From assembly GCF_026241205.1 (NCBI RefSeq), contig NZ_JAPFQM010000006.1, forward strand, positions 496,001 to 560,000: DNA of 64,000 nt, given 5' to 3'. A program made the translations under genes and the position numbers. The notes below the pieces were generated by a model. It saw nothing but the letters and a program-made list of their open reading frames with translations, was not told the origin of the DNA and made no database searches. Shown here piece by piece: positions 17,303 through 26,700 of the stretch; the stretch's first letter is position 1; every line of letters starts with the position of its first letter. Source of the DNA: Thermomicrobium sp. 4228-Ro. Its GTDB lineage: Bacteria > Chloroflexota > Chloroflexia > Thermomicrobiales > Thermomicrobiaceae.

Positions 17303-18424
17303 ATGGGTGCTGTGGAGTACCGGCCAGGGCTGGAGGGGGTCATCGCCACCGAGACCGCGATCTCCTACCTCGACGTCGAGCACGAGGAGATCGTCGTCCG
17401 CGGGTACAACCTCCTCGACCTGGCGCGCCAGCGGACCTACGTGGACGTTGTCGGCCTTCTGGTAAACGGTCACCTGCCCGATGCGGTCGAGCGGGCTGAC
17501 CTCGAGCGGCAGCTGCTCGCGGTCGCCAGCGTTCCGGCGGAGATCTGGCAGATCCTGCGGCTGCTCCCGCCCGGGATGGACGCGATGGACCGCCTGCGGA
17601 CGGCGGTCTCGGCGCTCGGCGGCTGGGACCCGGCGGCCAACTCGGCTGACCCCGAGCAGGACCGGCAGAGTGGCTTCCGGGTTATCGCGCAGTCGGCGAC
17701 GATCGTCGCCAACCTGCTCCGCGTCGCCGAGGGGGGCGAGCCGAACTTGCCCGATCCGCGCCGCTCCTATCCCGAGAACTTCCTCTGGATGATCACCGGG
17801 CGCCAGCCGAGCCCGGCCGAGGTGCGGGCCTTCGACCAGACCTTGATCGCCTATGCCGAACACGAGCTGCCGAACTCGACCTTCGCGGCTCGCGTCATCG
17901 CCTCGACCCTGGCCGACCTCTATGGCGCACTGACGGGTGCGGTCGCCTCGCTGAAAGGGCGGCTCCACGGTGGTGCCAACGAGGCGGTTATGGAGATGCT
18001 GCTCGAGGCTGGTGACGAGGACGGTCTCGAGCGGCTGATCCGCGAGAAGCTCGCCCGCAAGGAGCGGATCATGGGCTTCGGCCACCGCGTCTACATGCGG
18101 CGGATGGACCCGCGCGCTCAGCTCCTCAAGGAGACGCTGGCCCAGCTGGTCGCCGAGAAAGGCGACCCGGAAGGGGAGAAGCTGGTGCGGATGTGCCAGC
18201 GTGGCGAGGACGTGATGCGCGAGGAGAGAGGACTCTTCCCGAACCTCGACTACTATGCGGCGCCGGTTTACTGGGTGCTCGGTATTCCGATCGACCTCTA
18301 TACGCCGATCTTCTTCGCCGCGCGCACGGCCGGATTGGTCGCGCACGTGGTCGAGCAGCACGCGCACAACCGGCTCTTCCGGCCGCGGGTGCTCTACACC
18401 GGCCCGCGTGGCCTCAAGCCGTGA
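17303..18424 (+). CDS. prpC: Citrate / 2-methylcitrate synthase
   Basis: 373 aa; the ATG at 17303 follows GAGGAGG. It condenses acetyl- or propionyl-CoA with oxaloacetate. The catalytic residues of the family are present: His in LKGRLHGGANEAVMEML, His in IMGFGHRVYMRRMDPR and Asp in FPNLDYYAAPVYW. The C-terminal AHVVEQHAHNRLFRPR is the conserved substrate-binding Arg region. The length matches short bacterial type II synthases. PrpD- and PrpB-type genes follow immediately, so the methylcitrate cycle (propionate oxidation) is the likely role. Sequence alone does not exclude ordinary citrate synthase activity. Confidence 0.9.
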   Translation: MGAVEYRPGLEGVIATETAISYLDVEHEEIVVRGYNLLDLARQRTYVDVVGLLVNGHLPDAVERADLERQLLAVASVPAEIWQILRLLPPGMDAMDRLRTAVSALGGWDPAANSADPEQDRQSGFRVIAQSATIVANLLRVAEGGEPNLPDPRRSYPENFLWMITGRQPSPAEVRAFDQTLIAYAEHELPNSTFAARVIASTLADLYGALTGAVASLKGRLHGGANEAVMEMLLEAGDEDGLERLIREKLARKERIMGFGHRVYMRRMDPRAQLLKETLAQLVAEKGDPEGEKLVRMCQRGEDVMREERGLFPNLDYYAAPVYWVLGIPIDLYTPIFFAARTAGLVAHVVEQHAHNRLFRPRVLYTGPRGLKP

Positions 18425-18454
18425 GTGACGAGCGAGTGAAGGGAGCGACAGACC

Positions 18455-19900
18455 GTGGGGGAGGCGGGAAGTGGGGCGCGGCCAGCGCCCGATGCGGTCC
18501 TGGTGGAGATCGCGCGGTACGTCCTGGAGACCGAGATCGCGAGTCCGGTCGCCTACGAGACGGCACGGCTGGCGCTGGCCGACTCGCTGGCCTGCGCCTG
18601 CGAGGCGCTCCTCCACCCGGACTGTACCGAGCTGATCGGTCCGGTCGCGCCAGGTACCATCGTGCCCCATGGCGTCAAGGTGCCGGGAACTGCGCTCGTG
18701 CTCGATCCGGTGCAGGCGGCGTTCGCTATCAGTGCGCTCGTGCGCTGGCTCGACTACAACGACACCTGGCTGGCCAAGGAGTGGGGGCATCCGTCCGATA
18801 ACTTCGGTGCCATCCTGGCGGTCGCCGACTTCGTGAGCCGGCAGCGGCGGGAGCGGGGCGAGCTATCCTACCGGGTGCGTGACGTCCTCACGGCGGCGAT
18901 CAAGGCGTACGAGATCCAGGGCGTGCTGGCGCTGGAAAACAGCCTGAACCGCGTCGGGTTCGACCACGTGCAGTTCGTCAAGGTCGCCTCGGCGGCCGTC
19001 GCCGCGGCACTGTTCGGTGGCGGGTTCGACGAGGTGGTGAGCGCACTCTCCAATGCCTGGGTCGACGGCCCAGCGCTCCGGACCTACCGGCATTACCCGA
19101 ACACCGGGCCGCGCAAGTCGTGGGCGGCAGCCGATGCGACCAGCCGGGCGGTGCGGCTGGCCTGGCTGGCGCTGCGCGGTGAGCCGGGTTATCCGACCGC
19201 GCTCAGTGCGCCGCAGTGGGGGTTCCAGGACGTGGTGCTCCGGGGGCAACCGGTCGTGCTGGCACGGCCGCTGGGGAGCTACGTGATGGAGAACGTGCTC
19301 TTCAAGATCGCCTTCCCGGCCGAGTTCCACGGTCAGACGGCCGTCGAGGCAGCCCTGCGGCTGCACCCGCTGGTGCGCCAGCGGCTCGACGAGATCGCTG
19401 AGATCGTGATCGAGACGCAGGAGTCGGCCAAGCGGATCATCGACAAGCCGGGGCCCTTCGCCAACCCGGCCGACCGCGACCACTCGATCCAGTACATGAC
19501 GGCGGTCGCGCTGCTGTATGGGGAGCTGCGCTACGAGCACTACCTCGAGCCGATCGCGTCCGACCCGCGCATTCCGGAACTGATCGCCAAGATGCGCGTG
19601 GTCGAGAACCCGGAGTTCAGTCGCGACTATCTCGATCCCGACAAGCGCTCGATCGCCAATGCCGTCCAGGTCGTCTTCCGCGACGGAAGCCGTAGCGAGC
19701 GGGTGGTAGTCGAGTATCCGATCGGGCACCCGCGCCGCCGGGCCGAGGGGCTGCCGCTCTTGCGCCAGAAGCTGGCGCGCGCGCTGCGGCTCGTCTTTCC
19801 CGAGTACCGGGCGCGAGCGCTGGAAACGCTCCTTCTCGACGATCCGGCGTTCCCCGACTGGCCGGTCGATCGTTTCCTGGACGCGTTGCACCGGGGGTGA
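18455..19900 (+). CDS. prpD: 2-methylcitrate dehydratase (MmgE/PrpD family)
   Basis: 481 aa with a GTG start behind GAAGGGAG. MmgE/PrpD features include LALADSLACACEAL near the N-terminus, LVRWLDYNDTWLAKEWGHPSDN (the conserved D-x-N-D-T active-site loop) and GPRKSWAAADATSRA. Near the C-terminus are the usual DRDHSIQYMTAVALLYGEL and YPIGHPRRRAEG. It should dehydrate 2-methylcitrate to 2-methyl-cis-aconitate. It lies 30 bp after the synthase gene and 3 bp before the lyase gene, so the three are one operon. Confidence 0.92.
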   Translation: MGEAGSGARPAPDAVLVEIARYVLETEIASPVAYETARLALADSLACACEALLHPDCTELIGPVAPGTIVPHGVKVPGTALVLDPVQAAFAISALVRWLDYNDTWLAKEWGHPSDNFGAILAVADFVSRQRRERGELSYRVRDVLTAAIKAYEIQGVLALENSLNRVGFDHVQFVKVASAAVAAALFGGGFDEVVSALSNAWVDGPALRTYRHYPNTGPRKSWAAADATSRAVRLAWLALRGEPGYPTALSAPQWGFQDVVLRGQPVVLARPLGSYVMENVLFKIAFPAEFHGQTAVEAALRLHPLVRQRLDEIAEIVIETQESAKRIIDKPGPFANPADRDHSIQYMTAVALLYGELRYEHYLEPIASDPRIPELIAKMRVVENPEFSRDYLDPDKRSIANAVQVVFRDGSRSERVVVEYPIGHPRRRAEGLPLLRQKLARALRLVFPEYRARALETLLLDDPAFPDWPVDRFLDALHRG

Positions 19901-19903
19901 GCG

Positions 19904-20815
19904 ATGAGCTGGATCCGCCAGCAGCCGCGTCCCCAGCAGGAGCTGGCACAGGCGTTCCGCGATGCGGTCGCTGCGGGGCTGGTCGTCCTGCCGGGCGTCT
20001 ATGACGGACTCTCAGCGCTTTTGGCTCGTGCTGCGGGATTCCCGGCGCTCTATCTCTCCGGGGCCGCGTTCACGGCCAGTCGAGGCCTGCCCGACCTCGG
20101 TCTGGTGGGGCTGGCGGAAGTCGTCGAGCGGGCACGCGAGATCGTGCGAGCGACCGAGCTCCCGCTGATCGTCGACATCGATACCGGGTACGGCGGGGTG
20201 CTCAACGCGGCGCGGGCCGCGCGGGAGCTCGCCGAGGCGCGGGTGGCTGGGGTACAGATCGAGGATCAACAGCAGCCGAAGAAGTGTGGGCATCTCACGG
20301 CCAAGCTGCTCGCGCCGCCGGAGGAGCTGGAGCACAAGGTGCGGGCGATGAAGGAAGTCGCGCCGGATCTTTACGTTATCGCCCGCACCGATGCCTACGA
20401 GCAGGAAGGGGTGGAGGGGGTGGTGGGGCGGGCGCGACGGTATCTGGCAGCCGGTGCCGACGCCATCTTTCCCGAGGCGCTGCCGGACGAGGCAGCGTTC
20501 CGGGAGGTGGCAGCAGCGCTGCCTGGTGTCACCCTCCTCGCCAACCTGACCGAGTTCGGCCGGACGCCAGCCTTTACCGCAGCACAAGTGGCGGAGTGGG
20601 GGTACCGGATCGCGCTCTTTCCGGTCTCGGCGTTGCGAGTCGCCGCGAAGGCGATGGAGCAGCTCTACCGGACACTGGCTGTGGAGGGGACGACACGGCG
20701 GTTCGTCGATGCGATGCAGTCGCGGGCGGAGCTCTACGAACTCCTCGGCTACTTCGCCTACGAGGAGTTCGACGCCACGCTCGCGCGCTCGACGCTGCCG
20801 GAGTGGGAGGGGTGA
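19904..20815 (+). CDS. prpB: 2-methylisocitrate lyase (isocitrate lyase/PEP mutase superfamily)
   Basis: 303 aa. The PEP mutase/ICL fold is clear: GVYDGLSALLARAAGFPALYLSG, then the metal-binding LIVDIDTGYGG and the catalytic cysteine loop QQQPKKCGHL. Next come VIARTDAYEQEG and ANLTEFGRTP. PrpB carries the KKCGH loop, like isocitrate lyase, and the short length favours PrpB. It should split 2-methylisocitrate into pyruvate and succinate. It is the last gene of the operon; GC content falls sharply within the next 100 bp, marking the edge of the AT-richer island. Confidence 0.92.
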   Translation: MSWIRQQPRPQQELAQAFRDAVAAGLVVLPGVYDGLSALLARAAGFPALYLSGAAFTASRGLPDLGLVGLAEVVERAREIVRATELPLIVDIDTGYGGVLNAARAARELAEARVAGVQIEDQQQPKKCGHLTAKLLAPPEELEHKVRAMKEVAPDLYVIARTDAYEQEGVEGVVGRARRYLAAGADAIFPEALPDEAAFREVAAALPGVTLLANLTEFGRTPAFTAAQVAEWGYRIALFPVSALRVAAKAMEQLYRTLAVEGTTRRFVDAMQSRAELYELLGYFAYEEFDATLARSTLPEWEG

Positions 20816-21336
20816 GCGGGCAGGTATGTCGACCGACTCGTCCTCTGTCTCCGCGGTTGTTGTGAGGAACGAACGGCACAATCTTGCCAGATTTTGGGTC
20901 TGAGAATTGATCGGTTCGGTGTAGATGATTGGTCTGCTCAACAGATATCGCATGATAGGAATATAGTATTTTCATTATAGCTCACCGATGGTTTCTTGCG
21001 CCAGAATTGAGCACTGTTAGTGAAGCATATCATCGCGTCGCTTCGTGGAAATTACTCAAATCTATCTGTAACTCGAATTCTGGAGCGCCTCGTGTTTTTT
21101 TTGCGTGCCGACTGACAGTGCCGGGCTGGCCTCGCTCGGGAGTCCCGTTCCTTCGCATCGAGTGTCGATTGGCCGCTTGACGCGCTCTCGTGAGCGTCGC
21201 AGGTGTCACCAGAGCGGGTGTGCGGCTGTGTTGTCATGGTGAACCTGTGGAATACTATGGCCGATTATACCCAGGGGTAGGTCAAGTTTCAGCGCAGGCT
21301 CTCTGACAGGAGAGCGTGTGACAGCACCGGAGGCCC
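20816..21336. other. AT-rich left boundary of the island
   Basis: 521 bases, visibly lower in GC than any flanking gene, with runs such as TTTTTTTT near 21094. No gene is supported. An imperfect inverted pair, CAGAATTGAG near 21002 and CTCGAATTCTG near 21073, could be the remnant of a mobile-element end. GATTATAC near 21262 could be a -10 for the downstream operon. All of these are weak. Confidence 0.4.
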
Positions 21337-23766
21337 ATGATGCGGAGAGCGAGAGCATGGCTATCCTTCGGGCAAGTTGCCGCAGCGTTCGCCATGGGGA
21401 TCGGGGCTGTGCTTCTGGCGAAGGTCATTCGTGGGAAGCGCAAGCGCCAGAGGAAGGCAACACCTGTACGAGAGATGGTCCCCGGTTCCGAGGCGCATCA
21501 TGCGGTCCAAGGAGCTGAGAGATCCGCGGTGATCGCGGATTCCACGAAAGGTCTCAGTGACGGTGCTTTGTTGACCGTGTTGCCCGACCGAGACTCAGAC
21601 GCGTCTCCGGCGACCTCTGCTGCATGCCGAGGCGTGTGGCAAGAGGGAGATGCCGGAGCAGTTCCCGTCCAAGAGCAAAGTGATGAAAGTTTCTTGTATA
21701 CACAACATAGTGATGATAATTGTGAATACGTACTCGCAGAGCGCAGTGATAGTGAAGATCGTGGTGGAGACATAGTCATTGAGTCTGTGCCTACTCTTCC
21801 TGTCCCGCAGCAGCCAGTGGAAAATGTGCCCGAGAGCCAAGTGTCCGACGTGAACGACCTGTGGCAAGAGACTACTGAACAACAGGATTCCCACCGGGGG
21901 CGCCGACCGCCAGAGCGACGGGGTGGGCGACCGCGACGCGAGATTGTGGAGGAACCGAGGCAGCGACCACGGCGCCCATCTGCTCAACGTGTTGATGAGC
22001 GACCGTTCCTCGTTCGATGTCGCCGTGAGGAGCGGGGGTGGGTGGTTGGGTTCGAGCCACTCGACGATAATCTCATCTTCCTCCAGGACGGGCAGCCGCT
22101 CGAGCCTGAGCGTATTGTTGAGACCTTCCTTCCACTGCGTAGTGATTCCAAGGTGGTTGTGTCAGGTAATCAAGGGTGGGAGCTGTCTTACGCTCCCCTG
22201 AGCGACTCTTGCTACTTCTTTCGCCTCGAAAGTCCCACAGAAGGAAGTCTTGTCGAAGACGACGAGTTGGAAGCAGGACAAGCATATCTCATAATAGTGC
22301 AGGGAAGATTAGAGACTGCGTATGGCATGGAAGAAGAGACGATTGCGCTTCCTGGTTGGTCGGCCTACTATTTCGCGGGCGCTCATGCGACTGAGAAATT
22401 GAACATCGGCGCGCGAGTGATGCCCCTCCGCCGGCCATCCGAACGAGGGCTCTGGATTGTGGGTCATCCGGTGGATGGGGTGGACGAACGCTACCACGCC
22501 TTTTTCGATGTGTCCAAAATCGGCTGGGGCAAATTGCTCGCGGATGTTCGCGCGGTCGTCATACGACTTGAGCGGGGCTCTCGAGCATTCTCCTGTTCCT
22601 GGGAAGTATCCGGTGACGAAACTGAGATCCCGGACGATATCCGGGCTGAGCTGAGGGGTATCGGTGCGGGGCGCTTTGCTGTCCGATGCTACGATGGAAA
22701 CCAGCGGCTGGTGGTGAGCAGGGATTTCCGTCTTGCTGTTGGGCTCAAAAAGGTATCACGAACCTCGCTCAGCGATGGTTCCGTTCGGGTCGAGTTCGAC
22801 CTCGATCCCAATTTCCGTGTCGAAGCAGTCGACGGCAGTGTCGAATTATCCTGTGCCGAACCCTTCGCCTTTGTCATCCGTCCGCACCAGCGTCAAGCAC
22901 GCCCAGAATGGTGGGATCTCTTCGAGTGGAGGGTGCATGCGCCTTCTGGGAACTCTGTTCTTCTCGGCGTGGATCTGGGGCGAGCAGTCTGGGCACTCGG
23001 GGAGGGTGAGCAACCTCCAGTTGGAGATGAGTGGGGTGTCGAGGTGCTCCAGCTTCAGCGGTCGGACTTCGCTGCCACTTCGAAGAAAGTTGTCTGGATC
23101 TGGGTTCCGTGGTCCTTGAGGGGTAACAAGGTTGCGGTGTGCATAGCGCAATGTAACCGAAATAATCAAGGCATGGCTCTTCCTGAGCGAATGGTTGTAA
23201 AAGATGGGCATTTCTATCGTCTGCCGTTACGAGAGCTTGAGCATTTGATTCCCGAACAAACTGGTGAGTACGCAGTCATTCTCCAGCATGCCAAAGGCAC
23301 GCTGGAAATTGGTCGCTTCGATCTGCGCTACCAATGCCGGTTGTGTGGTTTTCGTGCCCGAGAGCAAAAAGCGATTCTCCATCATGCCGCTGTCCGACAC
23401 CTTTCAGAATGTTTCAACGAAATATCGGCAATCGAGATCTGGGAACGCGAGGGGAAGCTGCTTCCTGACCGAGTGTATGTCTGCGGATACTGTGGGAAGG
23501 GGTTTCCGGAATACGGGGCTGAGAATGGCAATACTGCTGTGAGTGCGCACCAGTTGTACGAGTGCCCACGGGCTCGCCAAGGAACGAATGTGGAGCCTGT
23601 TACGGTGAAAATTCGCGTTCTTGAGCGAGGACAGGACGACGAGGGAATGATCAAGGCGCTGGTTGGTGACAAAAGGCGTTGTCGGTATTGTGCACTCGAG
23701 ATTGATATCCAAGACGCCCCGAGTCATTTATGCAATCATGCTCCTCAACTCGTCGAGCTTTGCTGA
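21337..23766 (+). CDS. Unknown membrane-anchored protein with C-terminal zinc fingers; partner of giant helicase
   Basis: 809 aa; the ATG at 21337 follows GGAGGCCC. I do not recognise the family as a whole. Residues ~10-31 (FGQVAAAFAMGIGAVLLAKVI) form one hydrophobic helix followed by a basic cluster (RGKRKRQRK), suggesting a cytoplasmic protein tethered to the membrane. Residues ~40-220 are acidic and disordered, ending in an Arg/Pro tract. Residues ~225-650 are beta-rich with many aromatics, giving several predicted sandwich modules. Three Cys/His clusters follow, starting at residues 667 (CRLCGF...HH...RH), 716 (CGYCG...H...C) and 782 (CRYC...HLCNH). The stop is 19 bp before the helicase gene. 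Codon use is AT-richer than in neighbouring genes, which suggests transfer. Confidence 0.85.
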   Translation: MMRRARAWLSFGQVAAAFAMGIGAVLLAKVIRGKRKRQRKATPVREMVPGSEAHHAVQGAERSAVIADSTKGLSDGALLTVLPDRDSDASPATSAACRGVWQEGDAGAVPVQEQSDESFLYTQHSDDNCEYVLAERSDSEDRGGDIVIESVPTLPVPQQPVENVPESQVSDVNDLWQETTEQQDSHRGRRPPERRGGRPRREIVEEPRQRPRRPSAQRVDERPFLVRCRREERGWVVGFEPLDDNLIFLQDGQPLEPERIVETFLPLRSDSKVVVSGNQGWELSYAPLSDSCYFFRLESPTEGSLVEDDELEAGQAYLIIVQGRLETAYGMEEETIALPGWSAYYFAGAHATEKLNIGARVMPLRRPSERGLWIVGHPVDGVDERYHAFFDVSKIGWGKLLADVRAVVIRLERGSRAFSCSWEVSGDETEIPDDIRAELRGIGAGRFAVRCYDGNQRLVVSRDFRLAVGLKKVSRTSLSDGSVRVEFDLDPNFRVEAVDGSVELSCAEPFAFVIRPHQRQARPEWWDLFEWRVHAPSGNSVLLGVDLGRAVWALGEGEQPPVGDEWGVEVLQLQRSDFAATSKKVVWIWVPWSLRGNKVAVCIAQCNRNNQGMALPERMVVKDGHFYRLPLRELEHLIPEQTGEYAVILQHAKGTLEIGRFDLRYQCRLCGFRAREQKAILHHAAVRHLSECFNEISAIEIWEREGKLLPDRVYVCGYCGKGFPEYGAENGNTAVSAHQLYECPRARQGTNVEPVTVKIRVLERGQDDEGMIKALVGDKRRCRYCALEIDIQDAPSHLCNHAPQLVELC

Positions 23767-23785
23767 ACGGAGGGTGTGAGGAACT

Positions 23786-26700
23786 ATGCATTCGGGCGCT
23801 CTCTGGTATTTGGCCGATCGACTACGTGATCAGTATCAATCCTTTCTGGAGACAGCGTTTTCGTTCCGAGATCCGGTCCTTCGTCGCTCGTTTGCCGACG
23901 CGTTGCGGGGCCTCGAGCTGGTTCGTGAACCGTATGTCGAGCTGTCACCGCGTTATCACAGGAGCAATCCGCCACGTGCTCTCTTTAGAGAGTTATTGGG
24001 CCAAGATGTCTTGTCCGCTCTTTTGACAGCGTTGCATGGTGAGCGGCCGCTGTATTCCCATCAAGAGCAGGCACTCCGCCGCGTGTGGTCTGGCAACAAT
24101 GTGGTCGTGGCAACTGGTACAGGGAGTGGGAAGACTGAGGCGTTCCTCCTACCGATTCTTTTGTCGCTCTATGAGGAGTGGTGCCGAGGAACGCTCGGTC
24201 CGGGCGTGCGTGCTCTGATCCTCTATCCGATGAACGCACTGGCGTTCGATCAACGGGCGAGACTTGCAGAGATCGCGCGTGTCCTCAAAGAGGAGGAATC
24301 ACCGTTCCATTTCACCTTCGGTCAGTATACCGGTCATACACCGGAGGACGAACGTGATAAAGGGCGAGCCGCAATGGATTGGGAGGAGGAACGCACACCA
24401 CATACAATCCTAGAAAATGGCCGCGTTGTCCATGGGGAGCTCGTCTTTCGGAGGGAGATGCGCGCGACACCCCCGCATATCCTCATTACGAATTATTCAA
24501 TGCTCGAATATCTGCTCATACGTCCCACGGATAGTCCCCTCTTCGACGGAGAGGCGGCACGGCACTGGCGCTTCCTTGTTGTCGATGAAGTGCATACGTA
24601 CTCGGGCGTCCGTGGTCAGGAACTTGCGCTCCTATTACGACGGTTGAAGGTACGGCTTCGCCAGGCGGGGAATCGCAATCGCCTGTTCTGTATCGCTACC
24701 AGCGCTACGCTTTTTACTGGCCAAGAGGCGAAGCAGCAGGCAGCTCAGTTTGCGGAGCGGCTCTTTGGGGAGCCGTTCAGCCCGGACGATATCATCCTGG
24801 GGCAGCGGGCCGACTTGAGCGAGATCTTTCCCCGGGAGGACTTGGGGGAGCTGGGTGAGCATGTATCTCGCCTTACAAGCGCGCTGCAAGGTGGTCCGCG
24901 GCCGCTCGACACTGTTGCGCACGAGGTATTTCCGGAAGAAGTCGAAAGGCAGCGGGCCGAGGCACAGCTGCTCAGGCTCTTGAGTCGTTTGGGAGAGCGG
25001 CCGGGAAGAGACGGCCAGTCGCTCCTATCGACACTTCGTCTCCATATCTTCGTGCGGGGGTTGGAAGGAGCGTTTGTGCGCTACGTTCCAGGATTACAAG
25101 TGACGCTATCAGATCAAAGTGATGAATCGGCCAAATGCTTCGAGCTCGCGCTCTGCCGATTTTGCGGTCAGCACTATCTCGTTGGGCAAGTGAGTGGCGA
25201 TCGTTTTATTGCGGCGAATCGAGACTATTCAAGTGTCGGTTATCGCATCGACTATCTACTGCCGCTTGACAGTGATGAGGTGGATCGTAAGCCGAATATC
25301 TGGCTGTGTCCTGTTTGCGGGGCGCTCAGCAAGTCAGCTCGGTGCTCACGAGGTTGTGAAGGTGAGACAATACCTGTGTACTTTGAGGAAGAAGCTCATG
25401 ATCGGGATTCCGGTGAACTGAAGTACTGTCTGGTCTGTAATGTTGCTGCTTCTGATCCCGTCCGTGAGCTGGTCTACGGTGGTGAGTGGGTTCAGGCTGT
25501 CATCGCCACAACGATTCTCGATCTGCTCCCGAAGGGGCGACGAAAGATGCTCGCGTTCGCGGACGGTCGACAGGACGCCGCGTATTTTGCCGTGCGGCTG
25601 GACGAATGGGCGTCGCAACTCGCGCTCCGGCGTGGAATCGTTCAAGCTCTGAAGTCACTAACGAACGGAGAGGATCGAGACGGCCTTTCACTGCGTGAAC
25701 TTCACGAGGATCTCTTGGCGCTGTTGCCGCAGCTCTTCGACGATCCAGCCCATCGTACACACCGAGAGCGGAGGAAGGAGCTCTGGAAGCTCTTGTTGCA
25801 AGAGTTGCGGTCTTCTGAGGAAAACGGTTCCCTCGAATCAGCTGCGATTGCATTTTGGCGCCTTGGCTGGCCTTGGTTCAGGGGATTGCCTGAAAGTATA
25901 CTGGCTAAGCTCTTGCAACTCGAGTATCAGCGAGCTGTCGAGGTTGCGGAGTTTCTGCTGCTCTCGCTGATTCGTAGTGATTCTCTCGCGATTGAGCTTC
26001 TCGATCCCAATACCAGACTTGCAAATGATCTCCCGATGAATCGCCGTTATGTGCGTATCGGTTCTCCGGATGCAGACAAGACTGTCGTCAGTTGGGATGG
26101 CGTAGAGCGAGGATCCCCGAATCGGCGAGTGGATTACCTTGTCCGCTTTTTGCGGCGACAGAATCCATCGCTCTCGGTACAGGAGGCACGGGCAAAAGCG
26201 GGTGAAGTCTTGCAATCGTTCTGGGAATGGATGCGTCGTGAGGAAGAAGGGCTGCGTGAGCAAGATAAAATCCTCATTCGCGATCCTGGAAAGGGCTTTC
26301 AGCTCAATCCGCTCTGGCTCCGTCTTGCACGGCGTGATGAACAAAGCTTCTACCGATGCGATTGCTGTGGGCGTCCCAGTGCTCTTCTTGGAGCGGGGCC
26401 GTGTCCACGCTACGGTTGCCCCGGTACTCTGCAGCCGGCTTCTCCCTCAAAGGGGGAATCCCGGTTTTATCGCGAGTTATATGAATCGTTCTCTGGGGAG
26501 TCGCGTCGGTTTCTCGTCGAAGAGCACACCGCTCAGCTAACTACACAAAAGGCTCAAGAATATCAGCTCCGCTTTAGTCGTGGTGACCTTCATGTCCTGA
26601 GCTGCTCGACTACCTTTGAACTCGGCGTTGATCTGGGTGACATCGATGTTGTCTTTCTGCGCAACGTCCCTCCGGAACCGTTCAACTACACCCAGCGAGC